A stretch of 13,644 nt of DNA. Source: Myxococcales bacterium. Lineage in GTDB: Bacteria > Myxococcota > Polyangia > Fen-1088. Made by a program: the position numbers and the translations under genes. Position 1 is the stretch's first letter. Every line of letters begins with the position of its first letter. A model generated the notes under the pieces. The model saw only the letters and a program-made list of their open reading frames with translations, did not search any database and was not told the origin of the DNA. The stretch covers positions 605 to 14,248 of the forward strand of contig PMLH01000300.1 of assembly GCA_003159055.1 (NCBI GenBank). The letters run 5' to 3'. Below, one piece after another: positions 6,775 to 13,078 of this stretch.

Positions 6775-7323
6775 ATGACCACGAGTACCTTAGGACTCTT
6801 TGCCAGCGTGACGTTGGCGGCAGTGACGGGCCTTGGGCCCGCGCAAGCATTTCCGGCCAATGACAACGGAGGTCCCTCGGCGCCGCCCCAGGAAGCCATC
6901 GACGCCTGCGCCAATCAAAAGGAGGGCGCCACATGCACCGTTTCCTTTCATGGGCAGCCCGTGCAGGGGAAGTGCGTGAAAGGACCCGAGGGCCAAGAAC
7001 CACTCGCCTGCATGCCGCCGCCGCCGCAACCACCGCAAGCTGACATCGACGCCTGCGCCAACCAGAGCGAAGGCGCGACGTGCACTATGTCGTTCCATGG
7101 CCGCTCGGTCGAAGGAACCTGCGGCAAGGGGCCCGGTGGACATGAGACGCTGGCGTGCATGCCGCCGCCGCCGCCCGAGGCGGTCGAATCCTGCGCCAAA
7201 CTAAGCGAGGGCGCGACGTGTACCGTTTCCCACCATGGGCGCGACATGGAAGGCACGTGTCGACTTTCGCCGAGCGGCAACGGCCCCCTGGCCTGCGCAC
7301 CACCCCACCCACCTCGTCACTAA
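6775..7323 (+). CDS. secreted protein with three Cys/His repeats
   Basis: 182 residues. Residues 1-25 are a Sec signal peptide with predicted cleavage after GPAQA, so the mature protein is periplasmic or extracellular. It then has three units of ~46-49 residues (starting near residues 41, 89 and 136), each with four Cys in the pattern C-x8-C-x12-C-x11-C. Each unit has an invariant EGATCT core, a conserved His-Gly (His59, His108, His154) and the ending LACxPP, separated by Pro runs. Twelve Cys in all suggest two disulfides per repeat in an oxidising compartment, or metal binding; neither is proven. An excellent ribosome site (AAGGAG, 6763-6768) lies 6 bases before the ATG, which decides the start over longer in-frame options. 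It is divergent from the response regulator gene and preceded by the putative ECF promoter at 6717. I do not recognise a named family; similar short Cys units occur in secreted proteins of unknown function. Confidence 0.85.
   Translation: MTTSTLGLFASVTLAAVTGLGPAQAFPANDNGGPSAPPQEAIDACANQKEGATCTVSFHGQPVQGKCVKGPEGQEPLACMPPPPQPPQADIDACANQSEGATCTMSFHGRSVEGTCGKGPGGHETLACMPPPPPEAVESCAKLSEGATCTVSHHGRDMEGTCRLSPSGNGPLACAPPHPPRH
6895..7320 (+). repeat. three ~141-144-bp units encoding Cys/His modules
   Basis: Units begin at about 6895, 7039 and 7180. The most conserved part encodes EGATCT and the following S-x-H-G. Pro codon runs (7013-7032, 7159-7173, 7305-7314) separate them. The units differ clearly in DNA, so the duplications are not recent. 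Confidence 0.8.
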
Positions 7324-7356
7324 AGCGGGAATCTCAGCACGCCCACCGATGCCATC

Positions 7357-7370
7357 ACGGGCACGCCCGT
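7357..7370. other. GC-rich palindrome ACGGGC-AC-GCCCGT
   Basis: A perfect 6-bp inverted repeat with a 2-base centre lies between the Cys-repeat stop (7323) and the next start (7375). There is no T-run, so it is not a standard terminator. It sits where a ribosome site for the ATG at 7375 would be expected and may reduce translation or mark a processing or binding site. Confidence 0.3.
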
Positions 7371-7374
7371 CCTC

Positions 7375-7809
7375 ATGGTCGACTTCTACAACGAATACGT
7401 AAACGAAGGGGGCCAGGTGGTGGTAGGCTATTGCGCCGTTGTCGCCGGCGTCGTGCGGCCAGGTGCACTGGCCCTTGTGCTTGTCGGGGTTGCGCTTGCC
7501 TGGACGTGTGTGCGGCGCAAGCGCCGTGGCAGGTGGTTCTGGCTCATACCGCTGGTCGGAACCCTGGCAACGCGACAGGCCATGGGCCAGGCCGTCTTTC
7601 ACGATGGTAGTTTTCCGGGGCTGGCATCCGAGCGATCCGATGCGGACGCTAGCAGCCGCTCGCCGCGCAGCATGGCCATGGAGTTTCGCCTGGGTCCCTA
7701 CACGCCCGATAGGGAGTACGCCCACGTCGACGCTTCAGGTCTGGGCATGGGCAACCGATTGCACGTGGGAGACAATACCTGGAGCGCGGGGCTGCTGCTG
7801 GAGTTCTGA
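7375..7809 (+). CDS. hypothetical small membrane or exported protein
   Basis: 144 residues if the ATG at 7375 is used. Residues ~28-45 (RPGALALVLVGVALAWTC) form one membrane segment. After VRRKRRGR, residues ~54-73 form a second hydrophobic stretch ending in QAMGQA, which looks like a signal peptide. A GTG start at 7510 would give a shorter exported protein of 99 residues beginning VRRKRRGRWFWLIPL. The tail contains MAMEFRLGPYTPD and ends in WSAGLLLEF. The GPY-x-P motif recalls the start of outer-membrane barrel-like proteins of Myxococcota, in which case this would be a truncated copy; that is a memory-based, weak resemblance. Neither start has a good ribosome site. Codon use looks coding. 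It lies 51 bases after the Cys-repeat gene on the same strand and is probably co-transcribed. Function unknown. Confidence 0.5.
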   Translation: MVDFYNEYVNEGGQVVVGYCAVVAGVVRPGALALVLVGVALAWTCVRRKRRGRWFWLIPLVGTLATRQAMGQAVFHDGSFPGLASERSDADASSRSPRSMAMEFRLGPYTPDREYAHVDASGLGMGNRLHVGDNTWSAGLLLEF

Positions 7810-7816
7810 GCTCCTG

Positions 7817-7843
7817 TAACAGTTGTGCCGACCTGGCTGTCTT
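7817..7843 (+). promoter_or_regulatory. putative autoregulated ECF promoter
   Basis: TAACA (7817-7821), 16 bases, TGTCTT (7838-7843), immediately upstream of the ECF sigma gene. ECF factors usually transcribe their own operon from AAC/GTC-type promoters of this spacing. The same element occurs at 6717 (plus) and, with two changes, at 6684-6710 (minus). A transcript starting near 7850 would exclude the TTG at 7823 as start and fits GTG 7865. Confidence 0.6.
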
Positions 7844-7864
7844 CTGCTACAGAGCTCACAGAAC

Positions 7865-8440
7865 GTGCTGACCCATGATGCATCCGCTGATTTGGTCCAC
7901 CGCGCACAGCGAGGTGAGGCGAAGGCCTTCACTGGTCTGGTCCAGGCTTTCCTGCGGCCAGCCTATAGCATCGCGCTGTCGGTGGTGGGGCGGGCATCGG
8001 ACGCGGAAGACATCGCCCAGGAATCATTCTTGAAGGCATTCCAATCCATCGACACCTGTCGCGAGCCCGAGCGCTTTGCCGGCTGGCTGTTTCAGATTGT
8101 GCGCAACCGGGCGCGCAATCATCTCAACAGCCGGCGCTTGCGTGACGTCGCCCCGGAGGGCGCCCGAATTCTAGAATTCGTCACCCTGCCGCCCGAGACC
8201 GCTGGCATGCGCGACTCACTCCTTTCCGCCTTGGCTGATCTCGACGTAGAAAAGCGCGAGGTGGTTCTCTTGCACGACCTCGAAAACTGGACCCACAAGG
8301 AAATCGCCGAGGCACTTGATATCTCGGAGGTATCTTCGCGCCAGCAACTTTTCCAAGCCCGCCAGATCTTGCGCGCGAAATTGGGCTGCGAGCGGCCCAA
8401 GGGCAGAAATGTGGGAAGCGAGGGAAACCATGCAAAATGA
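7865..8440 (+). CDS. ECF-type RNA polymerase sigma factor
   Basis: 191 residues from GTG 7865. Sigma region 2 spans ~20-88 (AFTGLVQAFLRPAYSIALSV, then RASDAEDIAQESFLKAF with the DAEDIAQE polymerase-binding/-10 helix, then FAGWLFQIVRNRARNHL). Region 4 spans ~116-172 (LLSALADLDVEKREVVLLHD, NWTHKEIAEALDISEVSSRQ, ARQILRAKL). Regions 1.1 and 3 are absent, as in all ECF factors. It directs RNA polymerase to a small set of promoters when released from its anti-sigma factor. A TTG at 7823 would extend the protein by 14 unrelated residues, and the promoter-like element overlaps that stretch, so GTG 7865 is preferred although its ribosome site is weak. The stop overlaps the next gene by 11 bases, showing an operon with the membrane and Spy-like proteins. 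Confidence 0.93.
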   Translation: MLTHDASADLVHRAQRGEAKAFTGLVQAFLRPAYSIALSVVGRASDAEDIAQESFLKAFQSIDTCREPERFAGWLFQIVRNRARNHLNSRRLRDVAPEGARILEFVTLPPETAGMRDSLLSALADLDVEKREVVLLHDLENWTHKEIAEALDISEVSSRQQLFQARQILRAKLGCERPKGRNVGSEGNHAK

Positions 8441-8786
8441 TCGGCAAGATGATGGGATGGAAGATCGGATCGACTTCGCTGCGCTCGATCCCAGCCGCAA
8501 CGAGCTTCGCTGGACGCGAACCGTAGATGCGCTGGTGGGCAAGGCGCTGGCCGAACGGCACAAGCGGTTTTCCATCGAACGGCAGCTGCTGCGCTGGGCG
8601 CGTCCGGTTCTGGCCGTGGCTGCCGGTCTTAGCTTCGTGGCCTGGACAGCCGGCTACTTGGCCTCGAACCGAGCCCACCCGATCTCGACGGTGGAAAATC
8701 CGCCCGCGCTGAACCTAGCCAACTGGGCCGCCAATAACCAAATCCCCGAACCAAGCGACCTTTTCGGGACCTTGGGAGGCAATTGA
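8430..8786 (+). CDS. single-pass membrane protein, likely anti-sigma factor
   Basis: 118 residues. Residues 1-57 are polar with predicted helices (DFAALDPSRNELRWTRTVDA, then VGKALAERHKR) and would be cytoplasmic. Residues ~58-77 (ARPVLAVAAGLSFVAWTAGY) are one membrane helix. The last ~40 residues would be periplasmic. A short cytoplasmic helical segment plus one membrane helix, encoded directly after and overlapping an ECF gene by 11 bases, is the layout of CnrY-type anti-sigma factors. No zinc-binding HxxxCxxC (ZAS) motif is present, so it is not the common ZAS class. Start: ATG 8430 with GAGGGA just upstream. The stop TGA overlaps the ATG of the next gene (TGATG). Sigma binding is inferred from position and topology, not from a recognised domain. 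Confidence 0.75.
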   Translation: MQNDRQDDGMEDRIDFAALDPSRNELRWTRTVDALVGKALAERHKRFSIERQLLRWARPVLAVAAGLSFVAWTAGYLASNRAHPISTVENPPALNLANWAANNQIPEPSDLFGTLGGN

Positions 8787-9292
8787 TGACCACCGAACGC
8801 TCGCCACGCCAGATCCGCTTGCTCACCGCGCTGCTCCTGTTTGGCACCTTTCTATTTGGGGCAGTTGCTGGCACGGGTCTGTCGCACTGGAACCACATGC
8901 CCCTGCACCCGCCGCGACCGCACGCGCCTTTTCTTCCCGGCCCCCCCGGCGCGCTGAACCTCACGCCCGCCCAGGAAGTGAAAGCGCACGAGATCACCGA
9001 ACGCTACCGTCCCCAGCTCGAAGCGATTTTGCGCGCCAATTTTCCCAAGGTGCAGGCGCTTAACGAGCAAATGGAAAATGAGCTGCGCTCTCTTCTGACC
9101 CCGGACCAGATCAAGATCCTCGACGAGATGAAGGCGCACCGACCGCCCATGCCTCCAGGCAGGCCCATGCCTTCGGGCGAGGGGCCGCCTTCGGGTGATC
9201 CTGGATTCATGCTTCCACCGGGTGGTGGACCGCCGCCGTGGCCGCCAGGACTTGCGCCGCCGCGACCGCCGTTTGGCGAACCGCCAGGCTAA
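8786..9292 (+). CDS. Spy/CpxP/CnrX-like periplasmic protein with Pro-rich tail
   Basis: 168 residues from the ATG at 8786 (GGGAGG at 8774-8779 is the ribosome site; the preceding TTG at 8783 is not needed). Residues ~11-31 form an N-terminal membrane anchor or uncleaved signal. Residues ~57-116 are helical and carry the LTPAQ (59-63) and LTPDQ (104-108) motifs flanking a charged helix hairpin, as in the LTxxQ family (Spy, CpxP, ZraP) and in the metal sensor CnrX. Residues 119-168 are a Pro/Gly-rich tail ending PPFGEPPG. Family roles: periplasmic chaperone or sensor of misfolded protein or metals. As the third gene of a sigma/anti-sigma operon it is probably the periplasmic input that sets anti-sigma activity. 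His residues (34, 37, 41, 46, 68, 118) could bind metal but no site is evident. Confidence 0.82.
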   Translation: MTTERSPRQIRLLTALLLFGTFLFGAVAGTGLSHWNHMPLHPPRPHAPFLPGPPGALNLTPAQEVKAHEITERYRPQLEAILRANFPKVQALNEQMENELRSLLTPDQIKILDEMKAHRPPMPPGRPMPSGEGPPSGDPGFMLPPGGGPPPWPPGLAPPRPPFGEPPG

Positions 9293-9590
9293 CCGAAAGA
9301 GCTTCCGTCGGAGAATCAGTAGCGCGCGCAACGCGAATCCTGGGCCGATAGCGCCACGACCGCAGGGACAAGCGTCGGTCGGGCCGCGACGCCCCCCTTC
9401 ATGGTGTCCAGAGCATGCCGATGAAGTCGATGCGAGACACACAACGCTTGGCTTGCCTGGAGATCGTTGTCTTGTGGACGCGAAGCTCGCTCCTGCGCGC
9501 CGCCCTACGGGCGGGATTTCGCGGCAGGATCGATGTGCCATGCTGGCGGGGGAGAGCCGGGTAGCAGGCAGCGAAATTCGATGGACCGCT
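9293..9590. other. 298-bp non-coding gap between convergent genes
   Basis: No gene is supported here. Open frames crossing it encode Arg/Pro-rich low-complexity sequence typical of chance frames in GC-rich DNA. A 6-bp hairpin (CCGCCC 9500-9505, GGGCGG 9509-9514) lacks a T-run on either strand but could still help end transcription. No transposon ends or tRNA seen. Confidence 0.5.
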
Positions 9591-10640
9591 TCAGGGTCGG
9601 AGGAACTTCGTGTAGAACCGCTTCATCGCATTCCTCGAGGGAACCTCGAAGCGCTTGAAGACCCAAACTGCAATGACAATTAGTAGAATGTAGTAGACCC
9701 AAAAGAAGGCCTCGACGGAGAGGGCAAAGTGGCCCACGAGAGCTGGGTAGATGTATCGAACCGGTAATTGTAGAATGTATATTCCGTAGCTCGCCTCGCC
9801 CAGCAGAACCAGCGGCGGCCAGCGAAAGACTCGGGAGACAATCAAGTCGGGACTGGCGCCAAGGCCCCAGATGAACAGTACAAACAGCGGCGCAAACAGG
9901 CCATTGTGCGTGTATAGAATGACAGGAGTTGGAAGTACGACAGTGGCTAGGAACACCGCGGTCGAGCCAATCAGGCACGGAATGGCCACGCGCCTCAAGC
10001 GATCGTGCCAGCGATCGAAGACGATGCCGCCGGCGATTCCCACGACGAACGTCGCCAAATGCGTGAAGGGGCTATAGAACGCGAAGTCGCGGAGGTACGG
10101 GTGTTGGTACGGGTCGGTCCACCGGTACAGGATCATGTGGGCGGCGAGATTCAATGCCCAGGCGGTGCTGGCCAGCGCGAGGAGAGGGGCGGTGCGCAGG
10201 CGTGACATCCACCGCAGCAGGAGCGGAAACAAGAGATAGAAGAACACTTCGACGGACAGCGACCATCCCGGTACGTTGAGGATCTGCGAGTATCCAACCC
10301 ACCAGGACTGGAGCAGCAAGGCGCTTAGCCAGACCCACCACGTTGTCAGCGGCGCTTGCCGCGGTTCGTAGAGAACCACCAGAACGAGCGCGAGCCAATA
10401 GACCGGCACGATTCGAGCGATGCGGGCCACGTAGAAATCCATGACTCGCCGGATGCCCTTGGCGCCATACACTTGCGCCAAGATGAATCCGGACAGGACG
10501 AAGAAGAACGAAACCGCAACGTTGGCGTGATCCCACAGCGCATTGGCCCATGCGAGCGATCGCGTGTTTCGACCAAAGTGAAAGACAACGACGCCCGAAG
10601 CGGCAATGAACCGCAGGAACGTCAACTGCTCGAGCGTCAT
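9591..10640 (-). CDS. membrane-bound acyltransferase (acyltransferase 3 / OafA-like)
   Basis: 349 residues with about ten hydrophobic helices, spanning the Acyl_transf_3 family length. Typical motifs: LTFLRFIAASGVVVFHFG at residues 7-24, with the catalytic-type His21; SFFFVLSGFILA (44-55); and FYVARIARIVPVYWLA (69-84), carrying the R-x-x-R-I-x-P-x-Y motif. These inner-membrane enzymes move acyl groups (often acetyl) to sugars of O-antigen, exopolysaccharide or other extracellular glycans. The C-terminus (VFKRFEVPSRNAMKRFYTKF) is basic and cytoplasmic. The 5' half as read on the plus strand (9600-9970) is visibly richer in A/T than its neighbours, which may mean horizontal acquisition. The ribosome site is weak (GAAAGG about 9 bases before the ATG at 10640). 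No glycan genes are nearby, so the acceptor is unknown. Confidence 0.92.
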   Translation of the reverse strand: MTLEQLTFLRFIAASGVVVFHFGRNTRSLAWANALWDHANVAVSFFFVLSGFILAQVYGAKGIRRVMDFYVARIARIVPVYWLALVLVVLYEPRQAPLTTWWVWLSALLLQSWWVGYSQILNVPGWSLSVEVFFYLLFPLLLRWMSRLRTAPLLALASTAWALNLAAHMILYRWTDPYQHPYLRDFAFYSPFTHLATFVVGIAGGIVFDRWHDRLRRVAIPCLIGSTAVFLATVVLPTPVILYTHNGLFAPLFVLFIWGLGASPDLIVSRVFRWPPLVLLGEASYGIYILQLPVRYIYPALVGHFALSVEAFFWVYYILLIVIAVWVFKRFEVPSRNAMKRFYTKFLRP

Positions 10641-10930
10641 TGAGGCAAGGCCTTTCTACCACAACCTTGATTCGACCGCCGGTGGGGCAAACCCTCATAG
10701 TTTGGGGCAACTACGACGTGGTCAGCGCCGCGGTTCGCTGGCCGGCGAGCGAGGTCCCGAGTGGTGTGAATCCGCTCGGCAACGCGGTTCCCTCCAGCCA
10801 CAATCTCCGGCCGTCGTTTTGCCTTCCGCAGAAGCCCGGTTTTGGCCAGCGAACAAGCCCTGGCCGCCCATCGGTCTGTGGTTGACGTTTGTCGCGCGAT
10901 GGATGGAAATACCGACCCACAGGAGATGCG
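10641..10930. other. 290-bp divergent intergenic region
   Basis: Separates the divergent acyltransferase and DUF4380-like genes and must carry promoters for both. TGGGGCAA occurs at 10683-10690 and 10703-10710, a direct repeat with period 20 (two helical turns). It overlaps a short inverted repeat CAAAC...GTTTG, so it could be a regulator site. TTGACG at 10882-10887 is a good -35 for the downstream gene, but no convincing -10 follows. No gene is supported. Confidence 0.4.
10921..10925 (+). promoter_or_regulatory. ribosome binding site of the DUF4380-like gene
   Basis: AGGAG ends 5 bases before ATG 10931. It decides this start over the in-frame TTG at 10889, which has no such site and would add 14 polar residues. 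Confidence 0.7.
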
Positions 10931-11788
10931 ATGAATCGAGGCGCGCCGACCGTCCACGGAACCACGTACACCTTTGCCTTTGGCGACACGGTTTTCGCCG
11001 TCGATGCGTCCAAAGCCGGGCGCATCGTGACCTTCTCGCTCGCCGGGAAGAACATCCTCACGGCGCCGAAGGACAGCGGCGACAACAACTGGGGATCGAC
11101 CTTCTGGACCAGCCCGCAGAGCGACTGGAATTGGCCGCCACCGTCGGAAATCGACCCCGGCGCGTACAGCGCGCAGATGGTGGGCGGGGCGCTTTCGCTG
11201 ACCAGCAATCCGGCGAATGGGCTTGGCCTCGCCGTGACCAAGAAGTTCTCGGTCGACGCCGTGGCCGGCGCGGTGATCGCCGAATACGGCATCGTCAACC
11301 GGGGCGCGCAAGCGCGCGCAGCCGCGCCGTGGGAGATCACGCGGGTTGCGGCCGGCGGGCTGACCTTCTTTCCGATGGGCGAAGGGTGCCCGAGGAAGGG
11401 TTTTCAGGACCTTCTGTCGTTGCAGCAGGCCCGAGGCGTGGCATGGTTCCCCTACGACGCAGGCACGATCGCAGCCGATCAGAAGGTCTTTGCGGACGGG
11501 CACGAAGGGTGGATCGCCCACGTCGCCGGCGATCTGTTGCTGGTGAAGGCCTTCACCGACATCCCCGCGGAGAAAGCCGCGCCCGGCGAGGCAGAAATCG
11601 AAATCTACACCGACGCCGGTCACAGCTACATCGAGGTCGAGAATCAAGGCGCGTGCGTCAGCCTGGCGCCCGGTGCAAGTCTGAGCTGGACGGTGCGGTG
11701 GTTCTTGCGCAGGCTTGATCGGTCGGTCGCTGTTCAGGTGGGAAACGCGGCGCTGCTTGCAGCCGTGCGCTCTTTGGCGAAGGGGTGA
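10931..11788 (+). CDS. DUF4380-like protein
   Basis: 285 residues, starting MNRGAPTVHGTTYTFAFGDT. The protein is beta-rich with no signal peptide or membrane helix. The sequence GDNNWGSTFWTSPQSDWNWP with PPSEID just after, and later APWEITRVAAGGLTFFP, match my recollection of DUF4380 proteins, which resemble the galactose mutarotase/glycoside-binding beta-sandwich fold. The N-terminal AGRIVTFSLAGKNIL is like the opening strands of aldose epimerase-type proteins. The conserved W/E/H residues suggest carbohydrate binding, but no function has been assigned. Strong ribosome site at 10921. It is divergent from the acyltransferase and convergent with the dGTPase-like gene, whose stop is 58 bases away. 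A sugar-related role would fit the neighbouring acyltransferase but is only a guess. Confidence 0.75.
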   Translation: MNRGAPTVHGTTYTFAFGDTVFAVDASKAGRIVTFSLAGKNILTAPKDSGDNNWGSTFWTSPQSDWNWPPPSEIDPGAYSAQMVGGALSLTSNPANGLGLAVTKKFSVDAVAGAVIAEYGIVNRGAQARAAAPWEITRVAAGGLTFFPMGEGCPRKGFQDLLSLQQARGVAWFPYDAGTIAADQKVFADGHEGWIAHVAGDLLLVKAFTDIPAEKAAPGEAEIEIYTDAGHSYIEVENQGACVSLAPGASLSWTVRWFLRRLDRSVAVQVGNAALLAAVRSLAKG

Positions 11789-11846
11789 GCCGCACCATCG
11801 TCGTGGCGATTCGCGAGGACCTGGTGGGCTTGGGGCTTCGCCGCAG

Positions 11847-12893
11847 CTACAGCACAACCCAGCGTCGCGGCAGGAAGCACTCTTCGAAGGTGCGCATGGC
11901 GTAGCGGTCGGTCATGCCGGTGATGAAGTCGGCCACCGCGCGCGGCAGCTCTTCGCTCTCCGGCACGCCCTTCGGCCAATGCTTGCTGCGGAACTCGTCC
12001 TCGTGGCTGTTGAAGTACTCCCACAGCTCGCGAACCACGCGCTGGGCGCGTTCGAATTCTGCGTAGATCGCGGGTCTTTCGTAGACCTTCGCGTACAGAA
12101 AATCGCGCAGGCCCATGAGCGCGTCGAGGACCTCCGGGCTCATTTCGATGTGGCGCTTTTCGTCGAGGCGTGAGGCGGCGACCACGTCGGTGACCATGCG
12201 GCTGATGCGCTCGCTGTGGCTTCTGCCCAGCACCTTGAGAATCGATTCGGGGACCTCCGACAGCGCGATGACCTGGCCGCGAATTGCGTCGTCGAGGTCG
12301 TGGTTGACGTAGGCGGCGATGTCGGCCACGCGCGCGATCTGTCCTTCCAGCGTGGATGCCTCGTGCTCGGTTTCGCTGGCCAGCACCTTGCCCTTGCCCT
12401 TCGAGTGCCGCAGAATTCCGTCGCGGACTTCGGCCGTCAAGTTCAGACCTTGGCCGTCCTTTTCCAGCACCTCGACCACTCGGATCGACTGCCTACCGTG
12501 GTGAAAACCGCCCGGCATCAACTTCGCTAGGATGCGCTCGCCCGCGTGGCCAAACGGCGTGTGGCCGAGGTCATGTCCCATCACGATCGCTTCCACCAGC
12601 GATTCGTTGAGGCGCAACGCGCGCGCGATGGTGCGCGCGATCTGCGACACTTCCAGGGTGTGCGTCAGCCGCGTGCGGTAGTGGTCGCCCTCGGGCGCCA
12701 GGAACACTTGTGTCTTCCCGGCCAGGCGGCGGAACGCTTTGGAATGAAGGATGCGGTCGCGGTCGTGCTGAAAGATCGGGCGAACGTCGTCGAGCGGCTC
12801 AGGGCGTTTGCGTCCAAGGCTCGCACTGCTTTTCTGTGCATGAGGCGATAGAACCTTCTCTTCATCGGCTTCCAGTTGCTCGCGTACGGTCAT
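11847..12893 (-). CDS. dgt: dGTP triphosphohydrolase-like HD-domain protein
   Basis: 348 residues. Family reaction: dGTP (or other dNTP) is hydrolysed to the deoxynucleoside and triphosphate, adjusting nucleotide pools in the cytoplasm. The signature is clear: RILHSKAFRRLAGKTQVFL (47-65) and TRLTHTLEVSQIARTIARAL (74-93) with metal ligand His78. Next come VEAIVMGHDLGHTPFGHAGE (100-119) with the HD pair His107-Asp108 plus His111 and His116, and Asp191 in ARVADIAAYVNHDLDDA as the fourth metal ligand. All metal-binding residues are present, so it should be active. The length and N-terminus (MTVREQLEADE) match the shorter bacterial dGTPase-like subfamily rather than E. coli Dgt (about 505 residues). 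The start at 12893 lacks a strong ribosome site. It is transcribed away from the ammonium transporter gene. The exact substrate is uncertain. Confidence 0.93.
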   Translation of the reverse strand: MTVREQLEADEEKVLSPHAQKSSASLGRKRPEPLDDVRPIFQHDRDRILHSKAFRRLAGKTQVFLAPEGDHYRTRLTHTLEVSQIARTIARALRLNESLVEAIVMGHDLGHTPFGHAGERILAKLMPGGFHHGRQSIRVVEVLEKDGQGLNLTAEVRDGILRHSKGKGKVLASETEHEASTLEGQIARVADIAAYVNHDLDDAIRGQVIALSEVPESILKVLGRSHSERISRMVTDVVAASRLDEKRHIEMSPEVLDALMGLRDFLYAKVYERPAIYAEFERAQRVVRELWEYFNSHEDEFRSKHWPKGVPESEELPRAVADFITGMTDRYAMRTFEECFLPRRWVVL

Positions 12894-13012
12894 GCCTTGG
12901 TTTCTAGCATTGCCACTCCAATGTGCCCTTTTTTGACCTCTGTTTCTGCGAAGTTTCTTCCCAGTTGCTTTGGCGCGTGCCGCGGGTTTCTCTCACGCAA
13001 AAGATCGAAGAA

Positions 13013-13028
13013 TGGCTGGGCAAGTGCT
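13013..13028 (+). promoter_or_regulatory. possible sigma-54 (-24/-12) promoter of the ammonium transporter gene
   Basis: TGGCTGGGCAAGTGCT has GG and GC separated by exactly 10 bases, against the consensus TGGCAC-N5-TTGC. It matches TGGC at -24 and TGC at -12. The ATG is 50 bases downstream, a suitable distance, and amt genes are often NtrC/sigma-54 controlled. A competing sigma-70 reading is TTGATA (13029-13034) with a poor -10 (TACCGT, 17 bases later). Confidence 0.4.
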
Positions 13029-13078
13029 TGATACATCCGGTGCATCTCTTTACCGTGAAAATCGGAAAGGAAAACACA

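Noticed and set aside
7201..7725. Minus-strand frame of 174 codons over the Cys-repeat 3' end and the following gene
   Set aside because: Opposes two plus-strand genes, one with strong signal peptide, repeat and ribosome-site evidence; no domain or ribosome site is seen.
7823..7864. TTG start of the ECF sigma factor at 7823
   Set aside because: It falls inside the proposed promoter, has no ribosome site and adds residues unrelated to ECF factors.
9500..9514. CCGCCC-TAC-GGGCGG hairpin as an intrinsic terminator
   Set aside because: No T-tract follows on either strand; short GC hairpins are frequent by chance in this DNA.
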